Below, piece after piece: positions 1 through 6,145 of a stretch of DNA of 7,718 nucleotides. The first letter of the stretch is position 1. Each line of letters opens with the position of its first letter. Below the pieces are notes generated by a model that did no database searches, was not told the origin of the DNA, and was given only the letters and a program-made list of their open reading frames with translations. This DNA comes from Paracoccus sp. (in: a-proteobacteria) (GTDB taxonomy: Bacteria > Pseudomonadota > Alphaproteobacteria > Rhodobacterales > Rhodobacteraceae). The stretch lies in NCBI GenBank assembly GCA_031178645.1, contig JAPSIP010000068.1, positions 1 through 7,718 on the forward strand, written 5' to 3'. A program made the translations under genes and the position numbers.

Positions 1-857
1 ATCGGGTCCAGGATATTGCCCAGCACGAAATGGACCAGCAGGCAGGCGAAGCCCACGGCGATGGTGGCGGTCGAATCGCCCGTCAGCACGAAGGCCAGGG
101 CTACCGTGATGCCCCAGGCGATGACCGAGCCGATATTGGGGATGAAGTTCAGCACGAAGGTCAGCAGCGCCATCGCCATCGCTAGTTCCAGACCGGCGAC
201 CACATAGATCAGCCAGACCCCTGCGGCGGTCAGCCCGCTGACAAAGGTCTTGACGACCAGATATCGGTTCACCCGGCGCATGATGGACGCCGCGATCAGG
301 CGCACGCGCAGGGCCTGCGTCGGATCGCCGGTCAGGCGTTCGACCTTGATCGGCAGCCAGGCGCGCTCGGCGAACATGAAGCCCACGAACAGGATCACCA
401 GCAGGCTGCCCGACAGCAGCCCCGATGCCTGCCCGGCAAGCGAGCGAAGCCAACCGGTGATGTTGAATTCTGTCAGGGCGGCCAGCAGGCGGGTCTGCGC
501 CTCGGGGCCGAAGCGTTCGATCAGCGTGGTCAGGGCGATCTGCACGGATTCGGTATAGGCGATCGCGCGGCCCACAACCTCGTTCACCTGGGACATGATC
601 GTGGTGGACAGCCAGATCAGCCCAAGGGTGATGCCGATCAGCGCCAGCGTGGTTGCCAGCCAGTTCGGCACCTTCAGCCGGGTCGAGATCGCCTGGATCG
701 CGTCCGAGGTCAGCGAGAACAGGATCACCGCGATCGCCAGGCAGATCAGCACGAAGCGCGCCTGGAACAGCAGGAACAGGACCAGCGAAAAGGCGATGAT
801 GCCCAGGAACCCCGTCTGGAGCCTTTGGCGCAGCACATCTTCGCTGGATGGGGTCAA
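1..857 (-). CDS. AI-2E family transporter (PerM-like membrane protein), C-terminus cut by window edge
   Basis: Reading the minus strand from 857 gives 285 open codons to the left edge, so the C-terminus is missing. The product is very hydrophobic. Segments that look membrane-spanning lie at about residues 17-32, 33-50, 65-85, 145-165, 203-224, 226-256 and 265-280, with a soluble stretch at about 90-140 between the third and fourth. Residues 236-244 read LNFIPNIGS, a signature of the AI-2E/PerM (UPF0118) family. Family members include autoinducer-2 exporters and Na+/H+ antiporters, so the substrate here cannot be named. I chose TTG at 857 because GAGGA lies 4 nt upstream (862-866) and the strong gyrA terminator ends at 873. 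An in-frame ATG at 908, overlapping the gyrA stop as ATGA, would encode the terminator hairpin as protein and seems less likely; GTG at 836 is another option. The family call is firm, the start is not. Confidence 0.9.
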   Translation of the reverse strand, partial: MTPSSEDVLRQRLQTGFLGIIAFSLVLFLLFQARFVLICLAIAVILFSLTSDAIQAISTRLKVPNWLATTLALIGITLGLIWLSTTIMSQVNEVVGRAIAYTESVQIALTTLIERFGPEAQTRLLAALTEFNITGWLRSLAGQASGLLSGSLLVILFVGFMFAERAWLPIKVERLTGDPTQALRVRLIAASIMRRVNRYLVVKTFVSGLTAAGVWLIYVVAGLELAMAMALLTFVLNFIPNIGSVIAWGITVALAFVLTGDSTATIAVGFACLLVHFVLGNILDP

Positions 858-861
858 GCTG

Positions 862-866
862 TCCTC
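862..866 (-). promoter_or_regulatory. Ribosome binding site for the AI-2E family gene
   Basis: GAGGA on the minus strand sits 4 nt before TTG at 857 and only a few bases after the T-run of the gyrA terminator. It is the main reason for preferring the TTG start over the upstream ATG at 908. The spacing is somewhat short. Confidence 0.5.
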
Positions 867-872
867 ACGTGG

Positions 873-900
873 AAAAAAGGGCCCGGACAATGCCGGGCCC
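873..900 (-). terminator. Intrinsic terminator of gyrA
   Basis: On the minus strand GGGCCCGG (900-893) is followed by a 6-nt loop CATTGT, then the perfect complement CCGGGCCC (886-879), then six T residues (878-873). An 8-bp all-GC stem with a U-tract, starting 4 nt after the gyrA TGA (907-905), is a classic Rho-independent terminator. It ends 15 nt before the TTG start of the AI-2E family gene, leaving no room for a separate promoter between them. Confidence 0.9.
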
Positions 901-904
901 TGGT

Positions 905-3667
905 TCATGCGTCGGGTGCTTCCTCGGGGTCGCCCTGTTCGGCGATTCGCGCCACCGAGACGACCTCCTCGCCCGCGGCGGTGCTGAAGACCCTGACGCC
1001 GCCCGCACTGCGCGACCGGAAGCTGATCCCGTCCACCGGCACCCGGATCGACTGCCCGGTCGAGGTCGCCAGCATGATCTGGTCGTCCATTTCCACCGGG
1101 AAGCTGGCAACCAGGGCGCCGCCGCGCATGGCCTTGTCCATCGCCATCACCCCTTGGCCGCCGCGCCCGCGCACCGGGTAATCGTGGCTGGAACTGATCT
1201 TGCCAGCGCCCTTGGTGGTGATGGTCAGGATCAGATCCTCGGCCGCCGACATTTCGGCATAGCGTTCCTGGGTCACCGCGCCTTCGGCCACGGCTTCCTC
1301 GTCCTCGTCGGCCTCGGCCCCGTCGTCCAGGGCGCCTTCGACGGCGCGGCGCATCTTCAGATAGGCGGCGCGTTCGGCCGGATCGGCCTCGAAGTGGCGG
1401 ATCACCGACATGCTGACCACGCGGTCGCCATCGGCCAGCCGGATGCCCCGGACGCCTGTGGAATCGCGGCCCTTGAAGACGCGAACGTCGGTCGTGGGGA
1501 AGCGGATCGCCCGGCCAAGCGCCGTGACCAGCATAACGTCGTCATCGGTCGTGGCCATGCGCACGCCTACCAGTTCCACCCCGTCAGGCAGCTTCATGGC
1601 GATCTTGCCATTCGACTTGACGTTGGTGAAATCCGACAAGGCGTTGCGCCGCACGTCCCCGTCCGAGGTCGCGAAGACCGCCTGATAGCTTTCCCATTCC
1701 GTTTCCGGCGCATCGACCGGCATCAGCGCGGCGATGGACACCCCCGGCTCGATCGGCAGGATGTTGACGATGGCCTTGCCCTTGGCGGTGCGTCCGCCCA
1801 GCGGCAGCCGCCACGTCTTCAGCCGATAGACCATGCCGTCGGTGGTGAAGAACAGCAGTTCGGTATGGGTATTGGCGACGAACAGGGTGGTGACCACGTC
1901 GTCTTCCTTGGTCGCCATGCTGGACAGGCCCTTGCCGCCGCGACGCTGGCTGCGGAATTCTGCCAGGGCCGTGCGCTTGATGTACCCGCCCGAGGTGATG
2001 GTGACGACCATGTCCTCGCGCTCGATCAGATCCTCGTCCAGCATGTCGCCGGACCATTCGGTGATCTCGGTCCGACGGGGGACGGCAAACAGGCTGCGGA
2101 TCTCGCGCAATTCGTCGCTGATGATGCCCATGATCCGTTCGCGCGATCCCAGGATTGCCAGGTAATCTCGGATCGAATCGGCCAGTTGCTGCAATTCGCT
2201 GGTGACTTCCTGCACGCCAAGCTGGGTCAGGCGCTGCAGGCGCAGGTCCAGGATCGCGCGAGCCTGGGTTTCCGACAGGTTGTAGGTCCCGTCCTCGTTC
2301 ACCGGATGCAGCGGATCGTCGATCAGGCGCAGGTATTCCAGGATGTCATGGGCGGGCCAGCGCCGCTCCATCAGCCGCTCGCGCGCCTCGGCCGCGTCGG
2401 CCGACGACCGGATCGTCGCCACGACCTCATCGACATTGCTGACGGCTACCGCCAGACCGCACAGCACATGGCTGCGTTCGCGCGCCCTGCGCAACTCGTA
2501 TGCGGTACGGCGCGCGACGACTTCCTCGCGGAAGCTGAGGAAGTGTGTCAGGAAGTCGCGCAGCGTCAGTTGTTCAGGCCGCCCGCCGTTCAGCGCCAGC
2601 ATGTTGCAGCCGAAACTGGTCTGCAGCGAGGTGAAGCGGAACAACTGGTTCAGCACCACGTCCGGCGTGGCGTCCCGTTTCAATTCCACCACGACCCGCA
2701 CGCCGTGGCGGTCGGATTCGTCCTGGACCAAGGCGATGCCTTCGACCCGTTTTTCCTTGGCAAGCTCGGCGATGCGTTCGATCAGGCTGGACTTGTTGAC
2801 CTGATAGGGCACCTCGTCCACGACGATGGCCCAGCGGTCCTTGCGCAGTTCCTCGATATGCGTTTTCGCGCGGATGATGACGCTGCCGCGCCCTTCCAGA
2901 TAGGCCTTGCGCGCCCCAGACCGGCCCAGGATCAGCGCCCCGGTCGGGAAGTCCGGGCCGGGGATGATTTCCAGCAGACGCTCGGTCGGCAGGTCGGGGT
3001 TGTCGATCAGTTCCAGCGTGGCGTCGATCACCTCGCCCAGGTTGTGGGGCGGGATGTTGGTCGCCATGCCGACGGCGATGCCGCCCGCGCCGTTGACCAG
3101 CATGTTCGGGAAACGCGCGGGCAGGACGGTGGGTTCGCGGTCCTTGCCGTCATAGTTGTCCTGGAAATCGACCGTGTCCTTGTCGATGTCCATCAGCAGG
3201 AAGTTCGCGGGCTTGTCCATGCGCACCTCGGTGTAGCGCATGGCGGCGGGGGGATCGCCGTCCATCGACCCGAAGTTGCCCTGCCCATCCAGCAGCGGCA
3301 GCGACATGGAAAAGTCCTGCGCCATCCGCACAAGCGCGTCATAGATCGCCGCATCGCCGTGGGGGTGGTATTTACCCATCACGTCGCCCACGGGCCGCGC
3401 CGACTTGCGATAGGCCTTGTCGGGCGTGTTGCCGGATTCGTCCATCGCATACAGGATGCGGCGGTGGACGGGTTTCAACCCGTCGCGCAGGTCGGGGATT
3501 GCCCGGCTGACGATGACCGACATGGCATAGTCCAGATACGAGGTCCGCATCTCGGCGCTGATGTCGATCATCGGCCCGTCATGAGGCATCACCTGACGGG
3601 TCGGAGCGGTGGTTTCGTCACCCGCCCCGGGCGTCTCGGGCAGGTCGTCTTCGGGGGTGTCGGCCAC
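905..3667 (-). CDS. gyrA: DNA gyrase subunit A
   Basis: GyrA is the breakage-reunion subunit of DNA gyrase (GyrA2GyrB2), which introduces negative supercoils using ATP. The 920-residue product is longer than the 875-residue E. coli protein. The N-terminal catalytic region carries the YHPHGD motif (100-105) and RYTE with the active-site tyrosine at Tyr145 (E. coli Tyr122, an offset of 23). The C-terminal DNA-wrapping domain has the GyrA box QRRGGKG at 574-580, which separates gyrase from topoisomerase IV ParC. The quinolone-region residue matching E. coli Ser83 is Ala106, while Asp87 is kept as Asp110. About residues 779-797, in the C-terminal domain, are strongly acidic (runs of D and E) and look like a lineage insertion. 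The start is GTG with GAGG 7 nt upstream. A promoter and a dyad lie just ahead, and a terminator follows the stop. The long open frame on the opposite strand is a shadow of this gene. Confidence 0.98.
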   Translation of the reverse strand: MADTPEDDLPETPGAGDETTAPTRQVMPHDGPMIDISAEMRTSYLDYAMSVIVSRAIPDLRDGLKPVHRRILYAMDESGNTPDKAYRKSARPVGDVMGKYHPHGDAAIYDALVRMAQDFSMSLPLLDGQGNFGSMDGDPPAAMRYTEVRMDKPANFLLMDIDKDTVDFQDNYDGKDREPTVLPARFPNMLVNGAGGIAVGMATNIPPHNLGEVIDATLELIDNPDLPTERLLEIIPGPDFPTGALILGRSGARKAYLEGRGSVIIRAKTHIEELRKDRWAIVVDEVPYQVNKSSLIERIAELAKEKRVEGIALVQDESDRHGVRVVVELKRDATPDVVLNQLFRFTSLQTSFGCNMLALNGGRPEQLTLRDFLTHFLSFREEVVARRTAYELRRARERSHVLCGLAVAVSNVDEVVATIRSSADAAEARERLMERRWPAHDILEYLRLIDDPLHPVNEDGTYNLSETQARAILDLRLQRLTQLGVQEVTSELQQLADSIRDYLAILGSRERIMGIISDELREIRSLFAVPRRTEITEWSGDMLDEDLIEREDMVVTITSGGYIKRTALAEFRSQRRGGKGLSSMATKEDDVVTTLFVANTHTELLFFTTDGMVYRLKTWRLPLGGRTAKGKAIVNILPIEPGVSIAALMPVDAPETEWESYQAVFATSDGDVRRNALSDFTNVKSNGKIAMKLPDGVELVGVRMATTDDDVMLVTALGRAIRFPTTDVRVFKGRDSTGVRGIRLADGDRVVSMSVIRHFEADPAERAAYLKMRRAVEGALDDGAEADEDEEAVAEGAVTQERYAEMSAAEDLILTITTKGAGKISSSHDYPVRGRGGQGVMAMDKAMRGGALVASFPVEMDDQIMLATSTGQSIRVPVDGISFRSRSAGGVRVFSTAAGEEVVSVARIAEQGDPEEAPDA

Positions 3668-3675
3668 GGGATTTC

Positions 3676-3692
3676 CTCAACATCTTGTTGAG
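3676..3692 (-). promoter_or_regulatory. Perfect dyad overlapping the gyrA Shine-Dalgarno
   Basis: CTCAACA-AGA-TGTTGAG on the minus strand is a 7-bp perfect inverted repeat with a 3-nt centre. Its downstream arm runs into the gyrA Shine-Dalgarno GAGG (3678-3675). It lies about where transcription should start if the predicted -10 box at 3696-3701 is right. It could be a DNA operator or, if the transcript starts upstream of it, an RNA hairpin that partly hides the ribosome site. No regulator is identified. Confidence 0.4.
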
Positions 3693-3695
3693 TTA

Positions 3696-3724
3696 CATAT
3701 AGGTGACCCAAGCCCCGGAGGCAA
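3696..3724 (-). promoter_or_regulatory. Candidate sigma70-type promoter of gyrA
   Basis: On the minus strand TTGCCT (3724-3719) and TATATG (3701-3696) are separated by exactly 17 nt. Each box matches 4 of 6 consensus positions. The -10 area is a short AT-rich patch in otherwise GC-rich sequence. It lies in the 73-nt gap between dsbB and gyrA and would give a leader of roughly 20 nt. This is a pattern match only. Confidence 0.5.
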
Positions 3725-3740
3725 TCTTGGGGCCGGGATT

Positions 3741-4214
3741 TCAGCCCTGTTTCGCGCGTTTTGCCGCCATTCCCCACATGATCGCCAAGCCTGCCGAAAA
3801 GATCGCGTTCCAGGCCGCCATGGACAGGCCCAGGAAGCGCCAGGCGACCTCGTCGCAGCGCACGACGGGGGCGTTCTGCAACCGCGTCATCAGATCCTGC
3901 GGGGACATGGTGGCAAGGTTTCCGATGGTCCCGGAACAATGCGAGGGGCCAGCCCACAGCTTCCATTCGACGCCGGTGTGATAGATGGCAAGGCCCATCG
4001 CGATGCCCGCCGCGATCATGCCCAGGACCGCCAGCACCCGCACCCGGCCCGTCCACCAGACCAGCACCGCCACGGCGATCGCCGCCACATGGGGCCAGCG
4101 TTGCAGGATGCACAGCTCGCACGGGGCATAGCCGACCGCCTGAAAGCCAAGCGCTGCAATCAGCAGCGCCGCCGATCCGGCCCCGGCCAGCAAGGAAAGT
4201 TGTCGTCCGTCCAT
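3741..4214 (-). CDS. dsbB: Disulfide bond formation protein B (DsbB family)
   Basis: DsbB is an inner-membrane protein that reoxidises the periplasmic thiol oxidase DsbA and passes the electrons to quinone. The 157-residue product has the expected four hydrophobic segments, at about 8-28, 42-55, 58-78 and 128-149. The first periplasmic cysteine pair is C32-E-L-C35, followed by ILQRWPH, in which Arg39 lines up with E. coli Arg48 near the quinone site. The second pair is Cys93 (in GPSHCSGT) and Cys120 (in VVRCDEV). All four redox cysteines are therefore present. I start at ATG 4214, with GGGGA 5 nt upstream. A GTG at 4274 would add 20 non-hydrophobic, arginine-rich residues and is less likely. 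The gene lies 73 nt upstream of gyrA on the same strand and is divergent from ypfJ. No partner dsbA is in the window. Confidence 0.93.
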   Translation of the reverse strand: MDGRQLSLLAGAGSAALLIAALGFQAVGYAPCELCILQRWPHVAAIAVAVLVWWTGRVRVLAVLGMIAAGIAMGLAIYHTGVEWKLWAGPSHCSGTIGNLATMSPQDLMTRLQNAPVVRCDEVAWRFLGLSMAAWNAIFSAGLAIMWGMAAKRAKQG

Positions 4215-4241
4215 GATATTCCCCGGTCTGTTCCGGCCCCG

Positions 4242-4270
4242 TGGATCGGCCCAGCGGGCGCCCGCGTCAA
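4242..4270 (-). promoter_or_regulatory. Weak candidate promoter of dsbB with a 12-bp palindrome
   Basis: TTGACG (4270-4265) matches the -35 consensus at 5 of 6 positions, but the hexamer 17 nt downstream, GATCCA (4247-4242), is a poor -10. The spacer contains most of a perfect 12-bp palindrome, GCGGGCGCCCGC (4254-4265), which could be an operator or simply GC-rich chance. No convincing promoter for the divergent ypfJ was found in the same 182-bp spacer. Confidence 0.25.
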
Positions 4271-4396
4271 GCACCTTGCAGTTCCGTCGCGGCGCTGTGA
4301 TCCTGAAGGCGCAGGCCCCCGTGCGGAACCCGCGGGACGGGTCGGTGTTTTGGTGGTGACGGCCCCGCGTGATAGGGCCAACGGAGGTCTCGGCAC

Positions 4397-5242
4397 ATGC
4401 GATGGCGTGGACGGCGCGGCAGCAGCAATATCGAGGATCGGCGCGGCATGGGCGCCAGCGGGGCCGGGGGCGTGGGCATCGTCGGGATGCTGGCGATCCT
4501 GGCCGTGGGCTATTTCTTCGGCATCGACATTTCGCCGGTGGTGCAGGGGCTGGACCAGGGCCGGCCGCAGGAAAACCGCACCATCACCCGCGAGGAACAG
4601 GAATGGGGCGAGTTCGTGTCGGTCGTGCTGGCCGATACCGAGGAGGTCTGGGCGCCGGTCCTGCCGGAACAGGCCGGGATCCCCTACCAGGAACCTCGGC
4701 TTGTCCTGTTCAGCGGCGTGGTGCAATCGGCCTGCGGCGGCGCATCATCGGCGATGGGCCCGTTCTACTGCCCCGGCGACCAGCGGGTTTATCTGGACAC
4801 CGACTTCTTCGACATGATGGCCAGCCGGATGGGCGCGGGGGGCGATTTCGCCTTTGCCTATGTCATCGCGCATGAGGTCGGCCATCATGTCCAGAACCTG
4901 ACGGGCACCCTGGGCGAGGTGAACAGCCTGCGGTCCCGCCTTGGGGAACGCGAGGCGAACCAGATCTCGGTCCTGACCGAACTTCAGGCCGACTGCTATG
5001 CGGGCATCTGGGCGCGCCAGGCGCAGCAGCGTTTCGGTACGTTGGAAGCGGGCGACCTGGAAGAGGCGATGGGCGCGGCCGAGGCCGTGGGCGACGACGT
5101 GATCCAGTCGAATGCGGGCCGCACGCCGGTGCCCGACAGCTTTACCCATGGCAGCGCGGCGCAGCGGCAGGAATGGCTGATGCGCGGCTTCAATTCGGGC
5201 GACATGGCCCAATGCGACACATTCAGCGCGGCAGGGATTTAG
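4397..5242 (+). CDS. ypfJ: YpfJ-family neutral zinc metallopeptidase
   Basis: This 281-residue protein belongs to the YpfJ/KPN_02809 family of putative membrane-anchored zinc metallopeptidases; the physiological substrate of the family is not established. It opens with MRWRGRRGSSNIEDRRG, the characteristic family N-terminus. One hydrophobic span at about 23-43 follows, so the catalytic part probably faces the periplasm. The zinc motif HEVGH lies at 159-163 (ligands His159 and His163, catalytic Glu160). Glu195 in ELQADCYAGIWA is the likely third ligand. The FYCPGDQ and YLDTDFFDMM blocks ahead of the motif also fit the family, as does the C-terminal FNSGDMAQC. ATG at 4397 has GGAGG at 4383-4387, 9 nt upstream. 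A 32-codon membrane miniprotein gene follows 20 nt after its TAG, probably on the same transcript. dsbB is divergent. Confidence 0.93.
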   Translation: MRWRGRRGSSNIEDRRGMGASGAGGVGIVGMLAILAVGYFFGIDISPVVQGLDQGRPQENRTITREEQEWGEFVSVVLADTEEVWAPVLPEQAGIPYQEPRLVLFSGVVQSACGGASSAMGPFYCPGDQRVYLDTDFFDMMASRMGAGGDFAFAYVIAHEVGHHVQNLTGTLGEVNSLRSRLGEREANQISVLTELQADCYAGIWARQAQQRFGTLEAGDLEEAMGAAEAVGDDVIQSNAGRTPVPDSFTHGSAAQRQEWLMRGFNSGDMAQCDTFSAAGI

Positions 5243-5249
5243 CCGCAAC

Positions 5250-5256
5250 AGGAGGA
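5250..5256 (+). promoter_or_regulatory. Strong ribosome binding site for the 32-codon gene
   Basis: AGGAGGA is close to an ideal match to the 16S rRNA tail and lies 6 nt before ATG at 5263. It fixes the start of the miniprotein gene and is the best single argument that this tiny frame is translated. It is stronger than the site in front of ypfJ. Confidence 0.7.
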
Positions 5257-5262
5257 AAGACG

Positions 5263-5361
5263 ATGCTGACGACGTTGACGATCCTGACCCTGGCATTTGG
5301 CGCGGTGATGCTGCGCCGCCGCCCCGACCCAAAACCCGTGCCGGTGCGGCGCCGCCGCTAG
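5263..5361 (+). CDS. Predicted 32-aa single-span membrane miniprotein
   Basis: I do not recognise this protein. The 32 residues comprise a hydrophobic stretch at about 2-17 (threonine- and leucine-rich, ending AVML), then RRR, a proline-rich linker with K and D, and a terminal RRRR. This is the layout of a small single-pass protein with an arginine-rich, probably cytoplasmic, tail. AGGAGGA lies 6 nt before the ATG. The gene begins 20 nt after the ypfJ stop, so it is probably co-transcribed with and could act beside that membrane protease. Its TAG lies within a CTAG shared with the stop of the gene on the opposite strand. A longer in-frame reading back to 5173 overlaps ypfJ, lacks a comparable ribosome site and is less likely. 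Function is unknown. Confidence 0.6.
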   Translation: MLTTLTILTLAFGAVMLRRRPDPKPVPVRRRR

Positions 5362-5379
5362 CGCGGAAGGCGCGGCGCC
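5348..5379. terminator. Possible two-way hairpin at the convergent stop codons
   Basis: GGCGCCGC (5348-5355) and GCGGCGCC (5372-5379) are perfect complements around a 16-nt centre that holds the shared CTAG stop codons. It could end transcription from both sides, but there is no T-run. One arm is also the arginine-rich coding tail of the miniprotein, so the symmetry may be incidental. Confidence 0.35.
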
Positions 5380-5543
5380 CGGCCTTCGTCCAGCGTGGCC
5401 CATTCGGGCCAAAGCTGCAGCCATTCAAGCGCCGCGATCGCAAGGCCCGCCGCCACGATCAGCAGCACCAGCCTGACGGTGCGCGCGCTTGGCGGGTTCC
5501 GCGCCCATTTCGATGCCCGAAGCAGCCAGATCAGGTTGTTCAC
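5358..5543 (-). CDS. Small hypothetical single-span membrane protein, 61 aa
   Basis: I recognise no named family. The N-terminal part (NNLIWLLRASKWARNPPS, residues 2-19) looks amphipathic and basic. A clear hydrophobic span follows at about 24-40 (LVLLIVAAGLAIAALEW) and then a tryptophan-containing segment (LWPEWATLDEG) with a basic tail. Small proteins of this style occur in Rhodobacteraceae, to my recollection, but no function can be given. The start is GTG at 5543 with AGGAGG 8 nt upstream (5552-5557), strong support for translation. The stop (5360-5358) shares CTAG with the convergent miniprotein gene. The gene is divergent from the RatA/COQ10-family gene across a 78-nt spacer. Confidence 0.75.
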   Translation of the reverse strand: MNNLIWLLRASKWARNPPSARTVRLVLLIVAAGLAIAALEWLQLWPEWATLDEGRAPRLPR

Positions 5544-5578
5544 GGCAACGCCCTCCTGCTAGATCGGGGCGACTCGAT

Positions 5579-5600
5579 CAGAGAGCGGGTCGCCTTTCAA
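5579..5600 (-). promoter_or_regulatory. Weak candidate -35 region for the 61-aa gene
   Basis: In the 78-nt divergent spacer the minus strand has TTGAAA (5600-5595), a 4 of 6 match to the -35 consensus. The hexamer 17 nt downstream, TCGAGT (5577-5572), is a poor -10. The spacer also holds GGCGAC (5568-5573) and its complement GTCGCC (5589-5594), a 6-bp dyad. Nothing clear is seen for the plus-strand gene. Treat this as a guess. Confidence 0.2.
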
Positions 5601-5621
5601 GACCGAACCTGCGAGACTGCT

Positions 5622-6098
5622 TTGCCCCATCATCAGGATTCCCGCGACCTTCCCTACAGCGCCCGTCAGATGTACGACCTGGTCGCGGATGTCGAAAGCT
5701 ATCCCCAGTTCCTGCCCTGGAACAGCGCCGCCCGGATCCGGTCCCGCGACGAACGCCCCGACGGATCCGAGGAGATCGCGGCGGATCTGGTCATCAGCTT
5801 CAAGGTCTTCCGCGAACGCTTCGGCAGCCGCGTGGTGCTGTGGCCCCAGGCGGAACCGCTGCGGATTGACACCGAATACCTGGACGGGCCGTTCAAGTAC
5901 ATGCGCAGCGGCTGGACCTTTGCCGACCGTCCTGAGGGCGGCTGCCATGTCGAGTTCTTCGTGGATTTCGAGTTCCGCAACGCGATCCTGCAAAGGCTGA
6001 TCGGCGTCGTCTTCCACGAGGCGATGGTCCGGATCGTCCGCGCCTTCGAGGCCCGCGCCAAGGTGCTATACGGCGCGGACGCCGGCAAGGTGGGGTAA
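5622..6098 (+). CDS. RatA/COQ10-family SRPBCC (START-domain) protein
   Basis: This 158-residue protein belongs to the polyketide cyclase/START-like COQ10 family. Mitochondrial COQ10 binds ubiquinone and supports its use in respiration. The E. coli relative RatA (YfjG) was described as a toxin that blocks ribosome subunit association, which is why many databases label the family as a toxin. No RatB-like partner lies beside it here, so a quinone-related role seems more likely in an alphaproteobacterium. The family blocks are clear: YDLVADVESYPQFLPW at 18-33, the EYLDGPF turn before the central strands, a VEFFVDFEFRN strand, and the long C-terminal helix (VVFHEAMVRIVRAFEARAK). The start is TTG at 5622, the first plausible start in this frame after the divergent gene; its ribosome site is weak (GAGA). 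The length is normal for the family. Confidence 0.88.
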   Translation: MPHHQDSRDLPYSARQMYDLVADVESYPQFLPWNSAARIRSRDERPDGSEEIAADLVISFKVFRERFGSRVVLWPQAEPLRIDTEYLDGPFKYMRSGWTFADRPEGGCHVEFFVDFEFRNAILQRLIGVVFHEAMVRIVRAFEARAKVLYGADAGKVG

Positions 6099-6105
6099 GA
6101 CCCCC

Positions 6106-6145
6106 GACAGGGTCTGGTGGGGTGTTACCCCCACCAGACCCTGTC
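6106..6145. terminator. Two-way hairpin between the COQ10-family gene and metK
   Basis: A perfect 17-bp inverted repeat, with arms at 6106-6122 and 6129-6145 around the 6-nt loop TGTTAC, lies between two convergent genes. It begins 8 nt after the TAA of the plus-strand gene, and its right arm overlaps the first two positions (6144-6145) of the minus-strand metK stop triplet. Neither side has a T-run, so it departs from the classic intrinsic terminator. The position and stem strength still make termination or 3'-end protection on both strands the best reading. Confidence 0.75.

Noticed and set aside
848..3691. Open frame of 947 codons on the plus strand, covering gyrA on the opposite strand
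   Set aside because: gyrA on the minus strand has full-length, motif-level support. The plus-strand product is a histidine-, glutamine- and aspartate-rich artefact of high-GC codon use with no recognisable domain.
3704..3737. Possible hairpin after dsbB (CCCAAG with CTTGGG, or GCCCC with GGGGC)
   Set aside because: The stems are short, mutually exclusive, lack a T-run and overlap the predicted gyrA -35 box, so a dsbB terminator is not supported.
4215..4274. N-terminal extension of dsbB from GTG at 4274
   Set aside because: The added 20 residues are polar and arginine-rich, and ATG at 4214 has a better ribosome site and gives the usual DsbB length.
3609..4817. 402-codon plus-strand frame across dsbB and the start of ypfJ
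   Set aside because: It overlaps two well-supported genes in other frames, is low-complexity and arginine/proline-rich, and has no family features.
4745..5443. 232-codon minus-strand frame antisense to ypfJ and crossing the small genes
   Set aside because: It conflicts with ypfJ and the 32-codon gene and has shadow-type composition.
5571..5575. GACTC (a GANTC CcrM-type site) in a divergent spacer, and another at 7320-7324
   Set aside because: GANTC sites also occur within coding regions of this window, so these two cannot be called regulatory from position alone.
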